A DNA stretch of 64,000 nucleotides from Buttiauxella sp. B2 (GTDB lineage: Bacteria; Pseudomonadota; Gammaproteobacteria; Enterobacterales; Enterobacteriaceae), in assembly GCF_006376615.1 (NCBI RefSeq), contig NZ_VEXQ01000001.1:1-64000 (forward strand), read 5' to 3'. A program made the translations under genes and the position numbers. The notes below the pieces were generated by a model. That model made no database searches. It worked only from the letters and a program-made list of their open reading frames with translations, and was not told where the DNA came from. This document shows, piece after piece, positions 41,833 through 51,546 of the stretch (position 1 is its first letter; the number at the start of each line of letters is the position of its first letter).

Positions 41833-42741
41833 ATGGCAGAATCGGCAAATAACGAGCGTTTTGAGAACTGGATGGAGCACATCAACCGCGCCTGCGGCCC
41901 TTTCGCCGGGCAGCTTTTGGATGGTGGGTTTCAGGGTAGTTTGCAGGAATACCATGCTAATGCCATGAAGTTGAGCGTGGTGGATATTGCCCACGCTCGC
42001 CTGTTCCGCACCCAGCATGAAGTCGCTCGCGGCAATGATGCCTGGTTTTACGCAGTTTTTCAGCTAGACGGCGAGTCCGTACTCGAACAAGGGAGTAATC
42101 AGGCAGTTATTCGCGGGGGGGATATTACGCTGATAGATGCATCACGCCCATGTAGCATTACTTATTCGCAACGTGCCAAGCAAATCTCGCTACTGGTTCC
42201 GCGCCATTTGCTTGAACAAAACCGCCGGTCTGGTGAATTGCCCTGCGCCTATCGGCTTAATGCTGAAATGCCAGTGGTGAAAATGAGCCAGCGGCTGTTG
42301 CATGAAAGCATGAAAAATCCCACTCTCAGTGCCTGCGAAAGCGAAGCTGCGCTTGAAGCTATCATTTGCCTGTTGCGTCCGGTGTTACAGGTGCGCGACG
42401 CCCTTCCATCCAAACGTGATAAGCAGCTTGAGCGCGTGATGGGTCTGATTGATAACAACATTCAGTCTGAGGAGCTACGCCCGGAGTGGATAGCCTTTGA
42501 AGCGGGTATGTCTGTTCGCAGTCTGTATCGCATGTTTGCAGATAAAGGTCTGGTCGTGGCGCAATATATTAAGAATCGCCGTCTGGATTTATGCGCGCAA
42601 GCGTTACGCACGGTAAGCTCGACAGAAAAGCTGGCAGGAATTGGCTATAACTGGGGATTTACAGACCATAGCCACTTTTCGACGGCGTTTAAAATGCGTT
42701 TTGGTATTTCACCTGGTGAGTATCGCAAGCGTTGGCAGTAA
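41833..42741 (+). CDS. feaR: AraC-family activator of the phenylethylamine genes
   Basis: The start at 41833 (MAESANNERFENWMEHINRA) follows GAGGTGGACA and gives 302 residues, the E. coli FeaR length (301). Residues 1-180 form the effector domain (CGPFAGQLLDGGF, AWFYAVFQLDGESVLEQGSN), and the C-terminal 100 the double HTH: WIAFEAGMSVRSLYRMFADK and LAGIGYNWGFTDHSHFSTAF. It activates feaB and tynA when aromatic aldehydes or amines are present. Confidence 0.9.
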   Translation: MAESANNERFENWMEHINRACGPFAGQLLDGGFQGSLQEYHANAMKLSVVDIAHARLFRTQHEVARGNDAWFYAVFQLDGESVLEQGSNQAVIRGGDITLIDASRPCSITYSQRAKQISLLVPRHLLEQNRRSGELPCAYRLNAEMPVVKMSQRLLHESMKNPTLSACESEAALEAIICLLRPVLQVRDALPSKRDKQLERVMGLIDNNIQSEELRPEWIAFEAGMSVRSLYRMFADKGLVVAQYIKNRRLDLCAQALRTVSSTEKLAGIGYNWGFTDHSHFSTAFKMRFGISPGEYRKRWQ

Positions 42742-42744
42742 GCA

Positions 42745-42769
42745 TTGGGGATTTATGGTAAATCCCCAA
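42745..42769. terminator. Bidirectional terminator between feaR and paaY
   Basis: TTGGGGATTTA-TGG-TAAATCCCCAA is a perfect 11-bp stem located between the convergent feaR and paaY stops. Confidence 0.7.
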
Positions 42770-42776
42770 CCAATAA

Positions 42777-43370
42777 CTATTGGGATTTTGGCTGATGACC
42801 ACTACCCATGATTTTTTCATGGCGGTTTGCTTCCGCTTCACGTAGCGGCTCCACCTGATGCATCGTTTGCTGGCAGCGGATAACTAATTCTTGATATTCG
42901 CGAGTGCCCTTCTTCTTCCACTCAATCTCATCCGGGCGTAACTCACGCACCGCTTTTGCCGGGCTGCCGAGGATCATCAGATTTGCGCCAAACTCAGCTC
43001 GAGCTTTAACAAATGCCGTCGCGCCGACGATACTGTTCTCACCTATTTGGGCCGCGTCGAGGATCACAGCATTCATGCCGACCAGCGCATTTTTTCCAAT
43101 TAAACAACCGTGCAAAATTGCACCGTGTCCGATATGCCCATCTTCCTCGACGACAGTATCCTGCTCAGGGAATCCGTGCATCACACAATTATCCTGAACG
43201 TTGGCGCCATCTTTGACGATGATGCGCCCGAAATCACCGCGTAAACACGCATTTGGGCCGATATAAACACGATGGCCAATAATCACATCACCAATCAATA
43301 CGGCCGTGGGATGTACATAACTGTCTTCCGGAACCACGGGCGTCAGTCCATCAATTTGATATACAGGCAT
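42777..43370 (-). CDS. paaY: Phenylacetate pathway thioesterase PaaY
   Basis: A 197-residue left-handed beta-helix (hexapeptide repeat) protein of the gamma carbonic anhydrase fold: [35 protein letters not shown] and [20 protein letters not shown] carry the metal-binding His and the repeating [LIV]-G-x4 units. It hydrolyses dead-end CoA esters that arise from the ring-opening steps. Second gene of the paaXY pair, nine bases behind paaX. Confidence 0.9.
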   Translation of the reverse strand: MPVYQIDGLTPVVPEDSYVHPTAVLIGDVIIGHRVYIGPNACLRGDFGRIIVKDGANVQDNCVMHGFPEQDTVVEEDGHIGHGAILHGCLIGKNALVGMNAVILDAAQIGENSIVGATAFVKARAEFGANLMILGSPAKAVRELRPDEIEWKKKGTREYQELVIRCQQTMHQVEPLREAEANRHEKIMGSGHQPKSQ

Positions 43371-43379
43371 AATTTATCC

Positions 43380-44315
43380 TTATAGGTTCAAGCTGTGTCC
43401 ACCAAAACGCTGGAAATAGCCGCTTCCCGGTTGTGGCAAATCACCCACCGAGGTTTCACCATGTTCCGTGACAAACTCCAGTGCACCCGGTGCCACGCGT
43501 TGATAGATATTAATGCACAACTGGCGAGCACTTTGCCCTTGCCAGTGTGGTGGTAACAATTCATCGGGAAGCAGAGGATCTTTGAGCACCACGCGGCGAT
43601 AGAAATGGATCAGCAGAAGCTGAATCTGGAAACACCGCAGCGGTGTCAGCTCGCTTTTGTCTGCTTCACGCAATATTGGAAGCAACGGGCGGAAGGAATT
43701 TATAAACTCACCATAACGCTCATTTTTATCGGCGAGTAACCAACACTCTTCCACTCGGGCTTTTAGCGCAGTTTTCGAAGCCTGAAGCGGTGAGCTGGCC
43801 TCAAAACAAATCACGTTATCTGCTACGCCGGCTTCATGCAGCAGGTTCTGTACGTCAGCAAGATTTTGCGATGGTGACGCCATCAGGCTTGGCGCAAGTG
43901 TGCCGAACCCCTGCCAGATAAGTTGTTTTTTCACCTGCTGTAGCGTGCTTTTCTCGAGCCCTTCTGAGAGCAAAAGCAGCCACTTTCCGTCCCATTCTGG
44001 CTGGCCTGCGCGATAGATTTTGGCTTCCGCACGACGAGTCATGCGCTGCCCCATTTCTGTCAGACGATAAAAGCTGCGCCGCCCTACGCGTTCAACGTCA
44101 AGCCAGCCTTCTTTATTGAGTCTGAACAGCGAAGTTCGAACGAAACGTTCGCCAAAACCGAGGGATTCCAACATAGCCGCAAGGCTACCCAGCCAGATTT
44201 CACCACCACGATGCGCCAGCGCATCGCCGTATAAAGAGACAATTAACGACGTTCCGCTGATGGGAACGGCGCTAACTGCCTGCTGAATAAATTGTTCCAG
44301 TTTGTTGTTCATCAT
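43380..44315 (-). CDS. paaX: Phenylacetyl-CoA-responsive repressor PaaX
   Basis: Represses the paa genes until phenylacetyl-CoA binds. A 311-residue protein close to E. coli PaaX (316): N-terminal winged helix RTSLFRLNKEGWLDVERVGR and RRSFYRLTEMGQRMTRRAE, then VICFEA and EELLP-like DELLPPHWQG in the C-terminal ligand domain. The last residues differ (ending FGGHSLNL) and are slightly shorter than in E. coli. Probable sites in the paaA-paaZ region are annotated separately. Confidence 0.92.
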   Translation of the reverse strand: MMNNKLEQFIQQAVSAVPISGTSLIVSLYGDALAHRGGEIWLGSLAAMLESLGFGERFVRTSLFRLNKEGWLDVERVGRRSFYRLTEMGQRMTRRAEAKIYRAGQPEWDGKWLLLLSEGLEKSTLQQVKKQLIWQGFGTLAPSLMASPSQNLADVQNLLHEAGVADNVICFEASSPLQASKTALKARVEECWLLADKNERYGEFINSFRPLLPILREADKSELTPLRCFQIQLLLIHFYRRVVLKDPLLPDELLPPHWQGQSARQLCINIYQRVAPGALEFVTEHGETSVGDLPQPGSGYFQRFGGHSLNL

Positions 44316-44439
44316 CCGCCAGAAATTCCGTTTTAACGTTCATGTCCAAAACATAGCACAACAAAGATAATAAAAATCATGTCATTAACAATACGATTCA
44401 CAATTTCGGCAGAATCAATTTATATGAAGTATTACGTAG

Positions 44440-44466
44440 GGCGGATGCGCATAAACGGCATCCGCC
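44440..44466. repeat. REP-like palindromic element
   Basis: GGCGGATGC-GCATAAACG-GCATCCGCC, an enterobacterial REP-type stem (compare GCC-GGAT-GCG-CGTAAACGCC-ATCC-GGC in E. coli), preceded by GTA. It lies between paaK and paaX and could limit readthrough. Confidence 0.75.
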
Positions 44467-44473
44467 ACTTTGT

Positions 44474-45790
44474 TTATTGATTAGCGGCCGAGCGCAAATC
44501 ACTCACGCGAATCGCTTTCCCTTCTGAACGTGGCAGGCTACCGCAGTTCACAATGCTGATATCCGTTGAAATCCCAACCATCGACTTAATTCTGTGTCGC
44601 AGTTGATGACAAACGGAACAACGTTGTTCATGGCTCAGATACAGGCTGCTCTCTTTTAATTCTACCTTCACAGAAAGCGTATCGAGATGGCCGTCGCGAT
44701 GCACTTCTAGTTGATAATGCGGCGCAAGATGTTCGAATTTCACAATCTCTTCTTCAAGCTGTGACGGGAACACATTCACACCACGAATGATGAGCATATC
44801 GTCTGAACGCCCGGTAATCCGGTCCATTCGGCGCATGGTACGTGCGGTTCCCGGTAACAAACGCGTCAAGTCGCGGGTGCGGTAACGAATCACCGGCAGC
44901 GCTTCTTTGGTTAGCGTAGTGAACAGCAACTCGCCTTGCTCGCCATCATCCAACGGCGTGCCGCTTATCGGATTAACAATTTCTGGATAGAAATGATCTT
45001 CCCAGATAGTCGGTCCGTCAGTCGTTTCCAGACACTCCATTGCGACCCCAGGTCCCATCACTTCAGACAGGCCATAAATATCCAACGCGGTAATCCCCAG
45101 GCGGCGTTCTATTTCCCGACGCATAGCGTGAGTCCAGGGTTCTGCACCAAATACACCGACGCGCAGCGAACAATTGCGCGCATCTCCGCCCATCTGGCGT
45201 TCCAGTTCTTCAATAAGATTCAGGCACCAGGACGGTGTGACCATGATCATATCCGGTTGGAAATCGCGAATTAGCTGCGCTTGTTTCTCAGTTTGCCCGC
45301 CGGACATCGGAATGACCGTTGCACCCAAACGTTCTGCGCCATAATGCGCACCCAGCCCGCCAGTAAACAGCCCGTAACCATAAGCAACATGGATTTTATC
45401 TTTCGCCGTGCCACCTGCGGCACGCAGGGAACGGGCGACAATATCGGCCCATGTATCTATGTCTTTTTGCGTGTATCCCACCACCGTTGGTTTCCCGGTA
45501 GTGCCGGATGAAGCATGGATACGCACAATTTGTTCCATCGGCACGGCAAATGTGTCGAACGGATAGTTGTCGCGCAAGTCTTGTTTCGTGGTGCAAGGAA
45601 AGAGGCGAATATCTTTCAGCTCTTTAAAATCATCAGGATGCACGCCCACCGCGTCAAACTTGCGTTTGTACATCGGCACGTTGCTATAGGCGTGATTAAG
45701 CGTCCATTTCATGCGCTGCGTTTGTAAGGCCTGCAGCTCATCAATTGATGCTGTTTCAATCGGTTCCAGCTTTATAGTAGAGGTTATCAT
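44474..45790 (-). CDS. paaK: Phenylacetate-CoA ligase
   Basis: Activates phenylacetate to phenylacetyl-CoA with ATP, the entry step. At 438 residues it matches E. coli PaaK (437). Motifs: the AMP-binding loop RIHASSGTTGKPTVVGYTQ, GVFGAEPW, DIYGLSEVMGPGVAMEC and the C-terminal domain hinge RSDDMLIIRGVNVFPSQLEE. Last gene of the paaABCDEFGHIJK run; a REP-like element follows. Confidence 0.95.
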   Translation of the reverse strand: MITSTIKLEPIETASIDELQALQTQRMKWTLNHAYSNVPMYKRKFDAVGVHPDDFKELKDIRLFPCTTKQDLRDNYPFDTFAVPMEQIVRIHASSGTTGKPTVVGYTQKDIDTWADIVARSLRAAGGTAKDKIHVAYGYGLFTGGLGAHYGAERLGATVIPMSGGQTEKQAQLIRDFQPDMIMVTPSWCLNLIEELERQMGGDARNCSLRVGVFGAEPWTHAMRREIERRLGITALDIYGLSEVMGPGVAMECLETTDGPTIWEDHFYPEIVNPISGTPLDDGEQGELLFTTLTKEALPVIRYRTRDLTRLLPGTARTMRRMDRITGRSDDMLIIRGVNVFPSQLEEEIVKFEHLAPHYQLEVHRDGHLDTLSVKVELKESSLYLSHEQRCSVCHQLRHRIKSMVGISTDISIVNCGSLPRSEGKAIRVSDLRSAANQ

Positions 45791-45812
45791 TATAGGGTAC
45801 TCGCAGGTTTGA

Positions 45813-47021
45813 TTAGCTCACACGCTCAAGGATCAGGGCAATGCCCTGGCCAACACCGATACACATCGTACAAAGAGCGAAACGTCCCTTGCGGCGATGC
45901 AGTTCGTGGCTGGCGGCCAGCGCCAGTCGGGCTCCACTCATCCCCAGCGGATGGCCTAAAGCAATAGCGCCGCCGTTGGGATTAACATGTTGGGCGTCGT
46001 CAGGCAGCCCCAACTGTCGTAATACACCCAGCGCTTGCGCGGCAAAGGCTTCGTTCAGTTCGATAACATCCATATCGTTGATGGAAAGTCCTGCAATCTC
46101 CAGCACCTTGCGCGTGGCAGGAACTGGCCCAAGCCCCATCAGCCGAGGTTCAACACCCGCCGTCGCCATTGCTACAATGCGTGCTTTTGGTGTCAGCCCA
46201 TGGCGTTTCGCAGCATTTGCACTGGCGATAATCAACGCTGCTGCGCCGTCATTCACTCCAGATGCATTTCCTGCGGTAATCACACCGTGAGTACGGAACG
46301 GCGCTTTTAACCCATTGAGTTGTTCTAAGGTAGTTTCAGGACGAGGATGTTCGTCTTCGCGAATCTCGGTCACCGCGCCCTTTTTACCTTTTAACGTTAC
46401 CGCAACAATTTCTTGTGCCAGCACACCGCTCTTTCGCGCTTGTTCGGTGCGCTGCTGGCTACGCCAGGCAAAGGCATCTTGATCGGCACGACTTATATTT
46501 AACAACTCAGCTACATTCTCTGCCGTTTCGGGCATGCTGTCAGTACCAAAGTGTTCAGCCATGAGCGGGTTCACAAAACGCCAGCCGATGGTGGTATCGA
46601 ACATCTCGGTCTGGCGCTGAAAAGGTGTACTGGCCTTGCCCATTACAAATGGTGCACGCGTCATCGACTCTACGCCGCCTGCAATCATCAACTCAGCATC
46701 ACCTGCTTTAATTGCCCGCGCCGCCATACCTAACGCATCCAGACCGGAGCCGCATAAACGGTTTATCGTGGTGCCTGAAATTGTCTGTGGCAGGCCGGCA
46801 AGCAGTGTCGCCATCCGTGCAACGTTACGGTTATCTTCACCCGCCTGGTTAGCGCAACCGAGGATCACATCGTCCACTGCACTCCAGTCAAGCTGCGGGT
46901 AACGCGCCATCAGTTCTTTGAGCGGGATGGCAGCCAGGTCGTCAGGCCGTACGGAAGAAAACACCCCGCCGTAGCGGCCAATTGGCGTGCGCACACCGTC
47001 ACAGATAAATGCATCATTCAT
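45813..47021 (-). CDS. paaJ: 3-oxoadipyl-CoA/3-oxo-5,6-didehydrosuberyl-CoA thiolase
   Basis: A 402-residue thiolase: nucleophile Cys in [17 protein letters not shown], then [24 protein letters not shown] [20 protein letters not shown] (active-site His) and [17 protein letters not shown] (second Cys). Catalyses two thiolytic cleavages in the lower pathway, yielding acetyl-CoA and finally succinyl-CoA. Overlaps paaI by four bases. Confidence 0.95.
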   Translation of the reverse strand: MNDAFICDGVRTPIGRYGGVFSSVRPDDLAAIPLKELMARYPQLDWSAVDDVILGCANQAGEDNRNVARMATLLAGLPQTISGTTINRLCGSGLDALGMAARAIKAGDAELMIAGGVESMTRAPFVMGKASTPFQRQTEMFDTTIGWRFVNPLMAEHFGTDSMPETAENVAELLNISRADQDAFAWRSQQRTEQARKSGVLAQEIVAVTLKGKKGAVTEIREDEHPRPETTLEQLNGLKAPFRTHGVITAGNASGVNDGAAALIIASANAAKRHGLTPKARIVAMATAGVEPRLMGLGPVPATRKVLEIAGLSINDMDVIELNEAFAAQALGVLRQLGLPDDAQHVNPNGGAIALGHPLGMSGARLALAASHELHRRKGRFALCTMCIGVGQGIALILERVS

Positions 47022-47443
47022 AGTTTGGCTCCTGATACTGTCGTGCCGATACGGTGCGAACGCCCACGAAACAGAGCGACCGTTTTTTCATTCTGATTAA
47101 TGATTTCAATGTCATACACACCAGTCTGGCGCCCCTGTGTACGCACTTGCGCAATCGCAGTCAGCGTGTCACCAGCAGCACCTGGACGCACAAAATCGAT
47201 GCTGCAACCGGACGCTACCGCAGCCAGCCCCTGGCTATTGCAGGCGTAGGCAAATGCAGTATCTGCAAGAGTAAAAAGTTGCCCGCCATGGCAGGTCTGG
47301 TGGCCGTTTAACATTGCTTCGGTGATGGTCATCGTCAGGCGTGCAAAACCATCGCCCATCTCCTGGATCTCAATGCCCATTTGCTGCGCACAGTTATCGC
47401 GAGCGTACATTTCTCGAGCGTTTGCCCATGCATTAATGCTCAT
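47018..47443 (-). CDS. paaI: Hotdog-fold thioesterase PaaI
   Basis: The start at 47443 (MSINAWANAREMYARDNCAQ) gives 141 residues, as in E. coli (140). Motif MLNGHQTCHGGQLFTLADTA contains the active-site Asn/His/Gly and Asp of the hotdog thioesterase clade; VASGCSIDFVRPGAAGDTLT follows. It releases CoA from phenylacetyl-CoA and ring-hydroxylated or dead-end CoA esters. Start overlaps the paaH end by 11 bases. Confidence 0.93.
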   Translation of the reverse strand: MSINAWANAREMYARDNCAQQMGIEIQEMGDGFARLTMTITEAMLNGHQTCHGGQLFTLADTAFAYACNSQGLAAVASGCSIDFVRPGAAGDTLTAIAQVRTQGRQTGVYDIEIINQNEKTVALFRGRSHRIGTTVSGAKL

Positions 47444-48920
47444 GTTGAGTCTCCAGTAGCGTGCGTTGGCGTAGCATTGACGTTGGGCGATAACGTTCTT
47501 CACCGTAATGTTGTTGTAAGTTTTCTAGCAGTCGCAGCACTTGCTGCCAACCGAGTTCAGCCCCCCAGGCCAGTGGGCCGCGCGGATAATTCACCCCCAG
47601 GCGCATCGCAGTATCAATGTCCTGTTCGCTGGCGACACCTTTTTGCGCCGCGTCCGTTGCTTCATTGGCAAGCATTGCCACGGTGCGCCATACCAACATT
47701 CCAGGGTAGTCATTAATCGTCAGCACCTGTTTGCCTTGTTGCTGGAAGAAACGAATCACTTTCGCAGTTTGTTCAACCGTGTTACCCGCAGCCGCTGCCA
47801 GCACAACGAGTGGCGAGCGCTGCCAATCGTTCACTAAATCAAGCAGAACAACCGGGCGTTGCAGGCGTTTAGCCAACTGCGTTGCCCTTTCGCCTTGCGT
47901 GACTTGAACCAGCACGTCATCCAGCTCCAGATATGAATCAGTGACACCGTCACTTGAATTTGGATTATTCAGCCATGCAGCTCGACCGTGAAACTTAATG
48001 TGCTTCGCCTCAGAATTGCCAGGCGCTGCTGGTTCGTAAGGCAGGGTTTCGTTGAGTGGCCAACGGTAAATCCCCTGCCCAGTTTTCTTGCCCAAACGCT
48101 TGCCGAGCACCAGTTCTTGCTGAATAAGAGAGGGCAGAAAACGGCGCTCCTGCCAAAAACCGTTGAACACGGAACAAGTAACGGCAAAGTTCACGTCCTG
48201 GCCGATAAGATCCGTCAACGCCAGCGGTCCCATTGGGAAGCCACCGCAGTCACGCAACGCCGCATCAATCACTCCCGCAGGCGCAACATTTTCTTCCAAT
48301 GCTCGCCACGCTTCGGCGTAAAAAGGACGTGCTACACGGTTCACAATAAATCCAGGTGTGGAATGGCAGCGCACTGGCTGTTTTCCCCAGCGCAATGCCA
48401 GCGTAGTCAGGCTTTCCAGTACGGCAGGTGCGGTTTCCAGCCCGCTCACCACTTCAAGTAGTTTCATTACTGGCGCGGGATTGAAGAAATGCAACCCGAC
48501 AACGCGCTCTGGCTGCGGAACACCGCTGGCAATCGCCGTAATAGAAATAGACGAGGTGTTGCTAGCGAATATCGCATCCGGCGGGCAGATGGCTGCCAGG
48601 TCGCGGAAAATGGCCTGTTTAATGTCGATTTGCTCGGCGGCGGCTTCAATCACCAACGCCGCATCAGCGAGTTCGCTGAGCGCGTGCGCCGCGGTTAAAC
48701 GGCTGACAACAGCACTTTTCTCAGATGCGGAAATTTTACCCTTTGCCACACGAGCGCTCAGAGCGGCAGCAATGCCGTCAATAGCGCGGGTAGCAGCACC
48801 CGGCTGAATGTCATAAATTTTGACCGGATGCCCAGCCTGCGCGGCAACCTGCGCAATGCCTGCGCCCATGGTTCCGCTGCCTATCACGGCGATAACTGAA
48901 TGTGGAGTTAGCATCATCAT
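47433..48920 (-). CDS. paaH: 3-hydroxyadipyl-CoA dehydrogenase
   Basis: Oxidises 3-hydroxyadipyl-CoA to 3-oxoadipyl-CoA with NAD+. The NAD-binding fold starts VIAVIGSGTMGAGIAQVAAQ; ASNTSSISITAIASGVPQPE and VGLHFFNPAPVMKLLEVVSG contain the catalytic Ser/Asn/His region, and a second 3HCDH_C domain follows (YPRGPLAWGAELGWQQVL). About 495 residues, a little longer than E. coli PaaH (475), with an extended C-terminus (LLETQHEH). Confidence 0.93.
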   Translation of the reverse strand: MMMLTPHSVIAVIGSGTMGAGIAQVAAQAGHPVKIYDIQPGAATRAIDGIAAALSARVAKGKISASEKSAVVSRLTAAHALSELADAALVIEAAAEQIDIKQAIFRDLAAICPPDAIFASNTSSISITAIASGVPQPERVVGLHFFNPAPVMKLLEVVSGLETAPAVLESLTTLALRWGKQPVRCHSTPGFIVNRVARPFYAEAWRALEENVAPAGVIDAALRDCGGFPMGPLALTDLIGQDVNFAVTCSVFNGFWQERRFLPSLIQQELVLGKRLGKKTGQGIYRWPLNETLPYEPAAPGNSEAKHIKFHGRAAWLNNPNSSDGVTDSYLELDDVLVQVTQGERATQLAKRLQRPVVLLDLVNDWQRSPLVVLAAAAGNTVEQTAKVIRFFQQQGKQVLTINDYPGMLVWRTVAMLANEATDAAQKGVASEQDIDTAMRLGVNYPRGPLAWGAELGWQQVLRLLENLQQHYGEERYRPTSMLRQRTLLETQHEH

Positions 48921-49702
48921 TTCCCCTGAAACACCGGAGGGCGTTTAGCCAGAAATGCCGATACCCCTTCGCGATAGTCTTCGCTGCGTCCGGCAAGACG
49001 CTGGTAGTCTCGCTCCAGATCAAGCTGAGCGTCGAGCGTGTTGGTTTCTGAGGCGTACAGTGCTTTCTTCACCAGACCAAGGCCAAACGTAGGCTGGCTG
49101 GCAAAATGTGTGGCGAGCTGGCGTGCGGTGTCAGTTAACGCTTCGTCATCCACTACCTGCCAAATCATGCCCCACTGCTGGGCCTGTTCCGCGCTGAGTT
49201 TGTCACCCATTAGTGCAAGCCCCGTTGCGCGAGCACGCCCGGCAAGGCGCGGCAGGAACCAAGTTCCGCCACAGTCAGGAACCAGCCCTAACTTGCTAAA
49301 GGACATAATGAAATTTACCGAACGTGCGGCAATAACCATATCGCAACCCAACGCCAGCGTAGCACCAGCTCCGGCTGCCACACCATTAACCGCGGCAATA
49401 ACCGGTTTTGGTAGTGCCGCCAGGCGTTTAATCAGCGGGTTATAAAAATTCTCAACCGAAGCACCTAAATCAGGCGCGGCTCCGGTCGGGTCAACGTTAC
49501 GATCGTTTAAATCCTGCCCCGCACAAAATGCACGTCCCGCACCGGTAATCAGCAGGCAACGAATGGTGTCATCGCGCTCAGCCTGAGTCAGCACTTGCGC
49601 CAGTTGGCGGTGCATTTCGTCGTTAAAACTGTTCAGGCGTTCCGGGCGATTTAAGGTCAGCGTCATCACGCCGTTTTGCACATCACTAAGAATAAAATTC
49701 AT
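48917..49702 (-). CDS. paaG: 1,2-epoxyphenylacetyl-CoA isomerase
   Basis: Isomerises ring-1,2-epoxyphenylacetyl-CoA to the oxepin. A 261-residue crotonase-fold enzyme: MTLTLNRPERLNSFNDEMHR, the oxyanion-hole ITGAGRAFCAGQDL and NGVAAGAGATLALGCDM, and the catalytic SFSKLGLVPDCGGTWFLPRL (Asp). Overlaps the paaH start by four bases. Confidence 0.95.
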   Translation of the reverse strand: MNFILSDVQNGVMTLTLNRPERLNSFNDEMHRQLAQVLTQAERDDTIRCLLITGAGRAFCAGQDLNDRNVDPTGAAPDLGASVENFYNPLIKRLAALPKPVIAAVNGVAAGAGATLALGCDMVIAARSVNFIMSFSKLGLVPDCGGTWFLPRLAGRARATGLALMGDKLSAEQAQQWGMIWQVVDDEALTDTARQLATHFASQPTFGLGLVKKALYASETNTLDAQLDLERDYQRLAGRSEDYREGVSAFLAKRPPVFQGK

Positions 49703-49704
49703 GG

Positions 49705-50475
49705 TTATCGTCCTTTAAACGCAGCGGGTCGTTTTTCCAGGAACGCAGCAATGCCTTCCTGACGATCTTCGGTGGCAGCAAGCAGCGTGAATAACTGCCG
49801 CTCATGCTGTAAGCCCTGGCTAAGAGAAAGCTCATGAGCCTGGCGCAATGCCGTTTTCGCCGCCTGCAAAGCCAGCGGTGCATGTTGTGCGATACGTGCT
49901 GCCAGTTTCTGGGTGTATTCCAGCGTCAGTGTCGCAGGGCAAACTTCTGCAACCAGTCCCGCCTGTTGCGCCTGTTGTGCGGTGATAGCTTCACCTGTCA
50001 GTACCATCCGGTAGGCCAGCGCTTTTCCGACGCTGCGAATTAAACGTTGCGTGCCGCCAGCGCCAGGCATAATGCCAAGTGTGATTTCCGGTAGGCCGAA
50101 GCGTGCGTTGTCGCCCGCGAGCGTGATATCGCACAGCATGGCGAGTTCGCATCCCGCACCTAGCGCATAGCCATTCACTGCCGCCAGTAAAGGTTTGTTA
50201 AATCGTTCGATACGCGCCCAGAGTTGCGGGCGTGGGTCATTGAGCGTGGCGGGCATATCGCGGCTCGCCATCTCTTTAAGATCAGCTCCAGCTGCAAAAA
50301 ATCGCTCATTACCGGTGATAACCACCGCGCCAACGCTTTCATCTTTTTGTGCAGACTCAAGCGTCTGAGCAATTTGCTCCAGCAGCGCGTTATTCAGGGC
50401 GTTGCGAGCAGCCGGACGATTTAATGTCAGAGTCAAAATGCGCTGGGTCTGGTCAATCATCAGTTCGCTCATCAC
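49705..50475 (-). CDS. paaF: 2,3-dehydroadipyl-CoA hydratase
   Basis: Crotonase-fold hydratase of 256 residues: ILTLTLNRPAARNALNNALL, TGNERFFAAGADLKEMASRD, YALGAGCELAMLCDI and FGLPEITLGIMPGAGGTQRL with the two catalytic Glu (E in GCELAM and in PEITLG). Hydrates 2,3-dehydroadipyl-CoA to 3-hydroxyadipyl-CoA. Two bases separate its start from paaE's end. Confidence 0.95.
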   Translation of the reverse strand: MMSELMIDQTQRILTLTLNRPAARNALNNALLEQIAQTLESAQKDESVGAVVITGNERFFAAGADLKEMASRDMPATLNDPRPQLWARIERFNKPLLAAVNGYALGAGCELAMLCDITLAGDNARFGLPEITLGIMPGAGGTQRLIRSVGKALAYRMVLTGEAITAQQAQQAGLVAEVCPATLTLEYTQKLAARIAQHAPLALQAAKTALRQAHELSLSQGLQHERQLFTLLAATEDRQEGIAAFLEKRPAAFKGR

Positions 50476-51539
50476 AGCCCCTGTGCGTCAAAGTCGAGCA
50501 CCACGTCATTGCCTTTTGGCAATGCCTGGCAACTGAGGATATAACCCGCTGCCAGTTGATCCGCCTCGAGGCTGTAATTGACGCCCATTTCCACTTCGCC
50601 GCTCAGTACTTTGCAACGACAAGTGGCGCAGACGCCGCCTTTGCAGGCATACGGTAAATCCGCGCCCTGGCGCAAAGCTGCATCCAGAATACTTTCGTCT
50701 TGCGAATCCAGGGTTATCTTGCGATCACGTCCGTCCTGGCGCAGCGTCACTACTTTTCCGGCTGCCTGCTCACGGCTGCGGCGACTCGGTGCAGTGCCTG
50801 GCGTATTAAAATGCTCGATGAAGATATTTTGCTGCGCCACACCCATTTCCAGCAGTGCGGCTTCGGTTTCCTGCATCATGCTTTGTGGGCCGCAAATAAA
50901 CGTGCGGTTAAAGCCTGTGAGGTCGAGAAGATTGTCGCCTAGCGCTTTAACTTTCGCGCCGTCGAGCCGCCCACTCAACAGTTCACTTTCCTGCACTTCC
51001 TGGCTGAACAGATAAATAAGCTGTAGGCGTTGTGGGTAGCAGTCTTTTAAATCAGCCAGTGCCTGGCGGAACATCATGCTGCGGCTACTACGGTTGCCAT
51101 AAACTAGCGTCACGCGGCTTTGTAATTCAGTGGCAAGTGTTGCGCTGACAATCGCCAGCATAGGCGTTATTCCGGAACCCACTGCCAGCGCCAGATAGTT
51201 TCCGGCGGTTTCAGGCTGCGGTTGGTAACCAAAAGTTCCCTGCGGAATCATCACGTCCATCGCCATGCCAGCAATCAAATCCGTCACTGCATAATGCGAA
51301 AAGCGCCCGCCTTCGATGGCTTTCACCGCCACACAAATTTCACCCGGCTGTTCAGCACGGCAAATAGAATAACAACGGCGTAATTCTTCCCCGCCCAATC
51401 GAGTTTTCAGGGTCAAATGCTGGCCGGGCTTAAACGCATAATGCGCCTGCAAATCTTTGGGCACTTCGAAAGTGATGGCGACTGCTTCCGCAGTTTCCTG
51501 TTCAATACGAGCCACCTTTAGCGAATGAAACGTCGTCAT
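50472..51539 (-). CDS. paaE: Phenylacetyl-CoA epoxidase reductase subunit
   Basis: Starts at 51539 (MTTFHSLKVARIEQ), 355 residues. FAD domain: FKPGQHLTLKTRLGGEELRR followed by CYSICRAEQPGE; NAD domain: AVGSGITPMLAIVSATL and FICGPQSMMQ; C-terminal plant-type ferredoxin domain with Cys at PYACKGGVCATCRCKV and ILSCQALP. It passes electrons from NADPH to the PaaA di-iron centre. The larger ORF before this start is read-through of paaD. Confidence 0.95.
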   Translation of the reverse strand: MTTFHSLKVARIEQETAEAVAITFEVPKDLQAHYAFKPGQHLTLKTRLGGEELRRCYSICRAEQPGEICVAVKAIEGGRFSHYAVTDLIAGMAMDVMIPQGTFGYQPQPETAGNYLALAVGSGITPMLAIVSATLATELQSRVTLVYGNRSSRSMMFRQALADLKDCYPQRLQLIYLFSQEVQESELLSGRLDGAKVKALGDNLLDLTGFNRTFICGPQSMMQETEAALLEMGVAQQNIFIEHFNTPGTAPSRRSREQAAGKVVTLRQDGRDRKITLDSQDESILDAALRQGADLPYACKGGVCATCRCKVLSGEVEMGVNYSLEADQLAAGYILSCQALPKGNDVVLDFDAQGL

Positions 51540-51546
51540 GGCAACC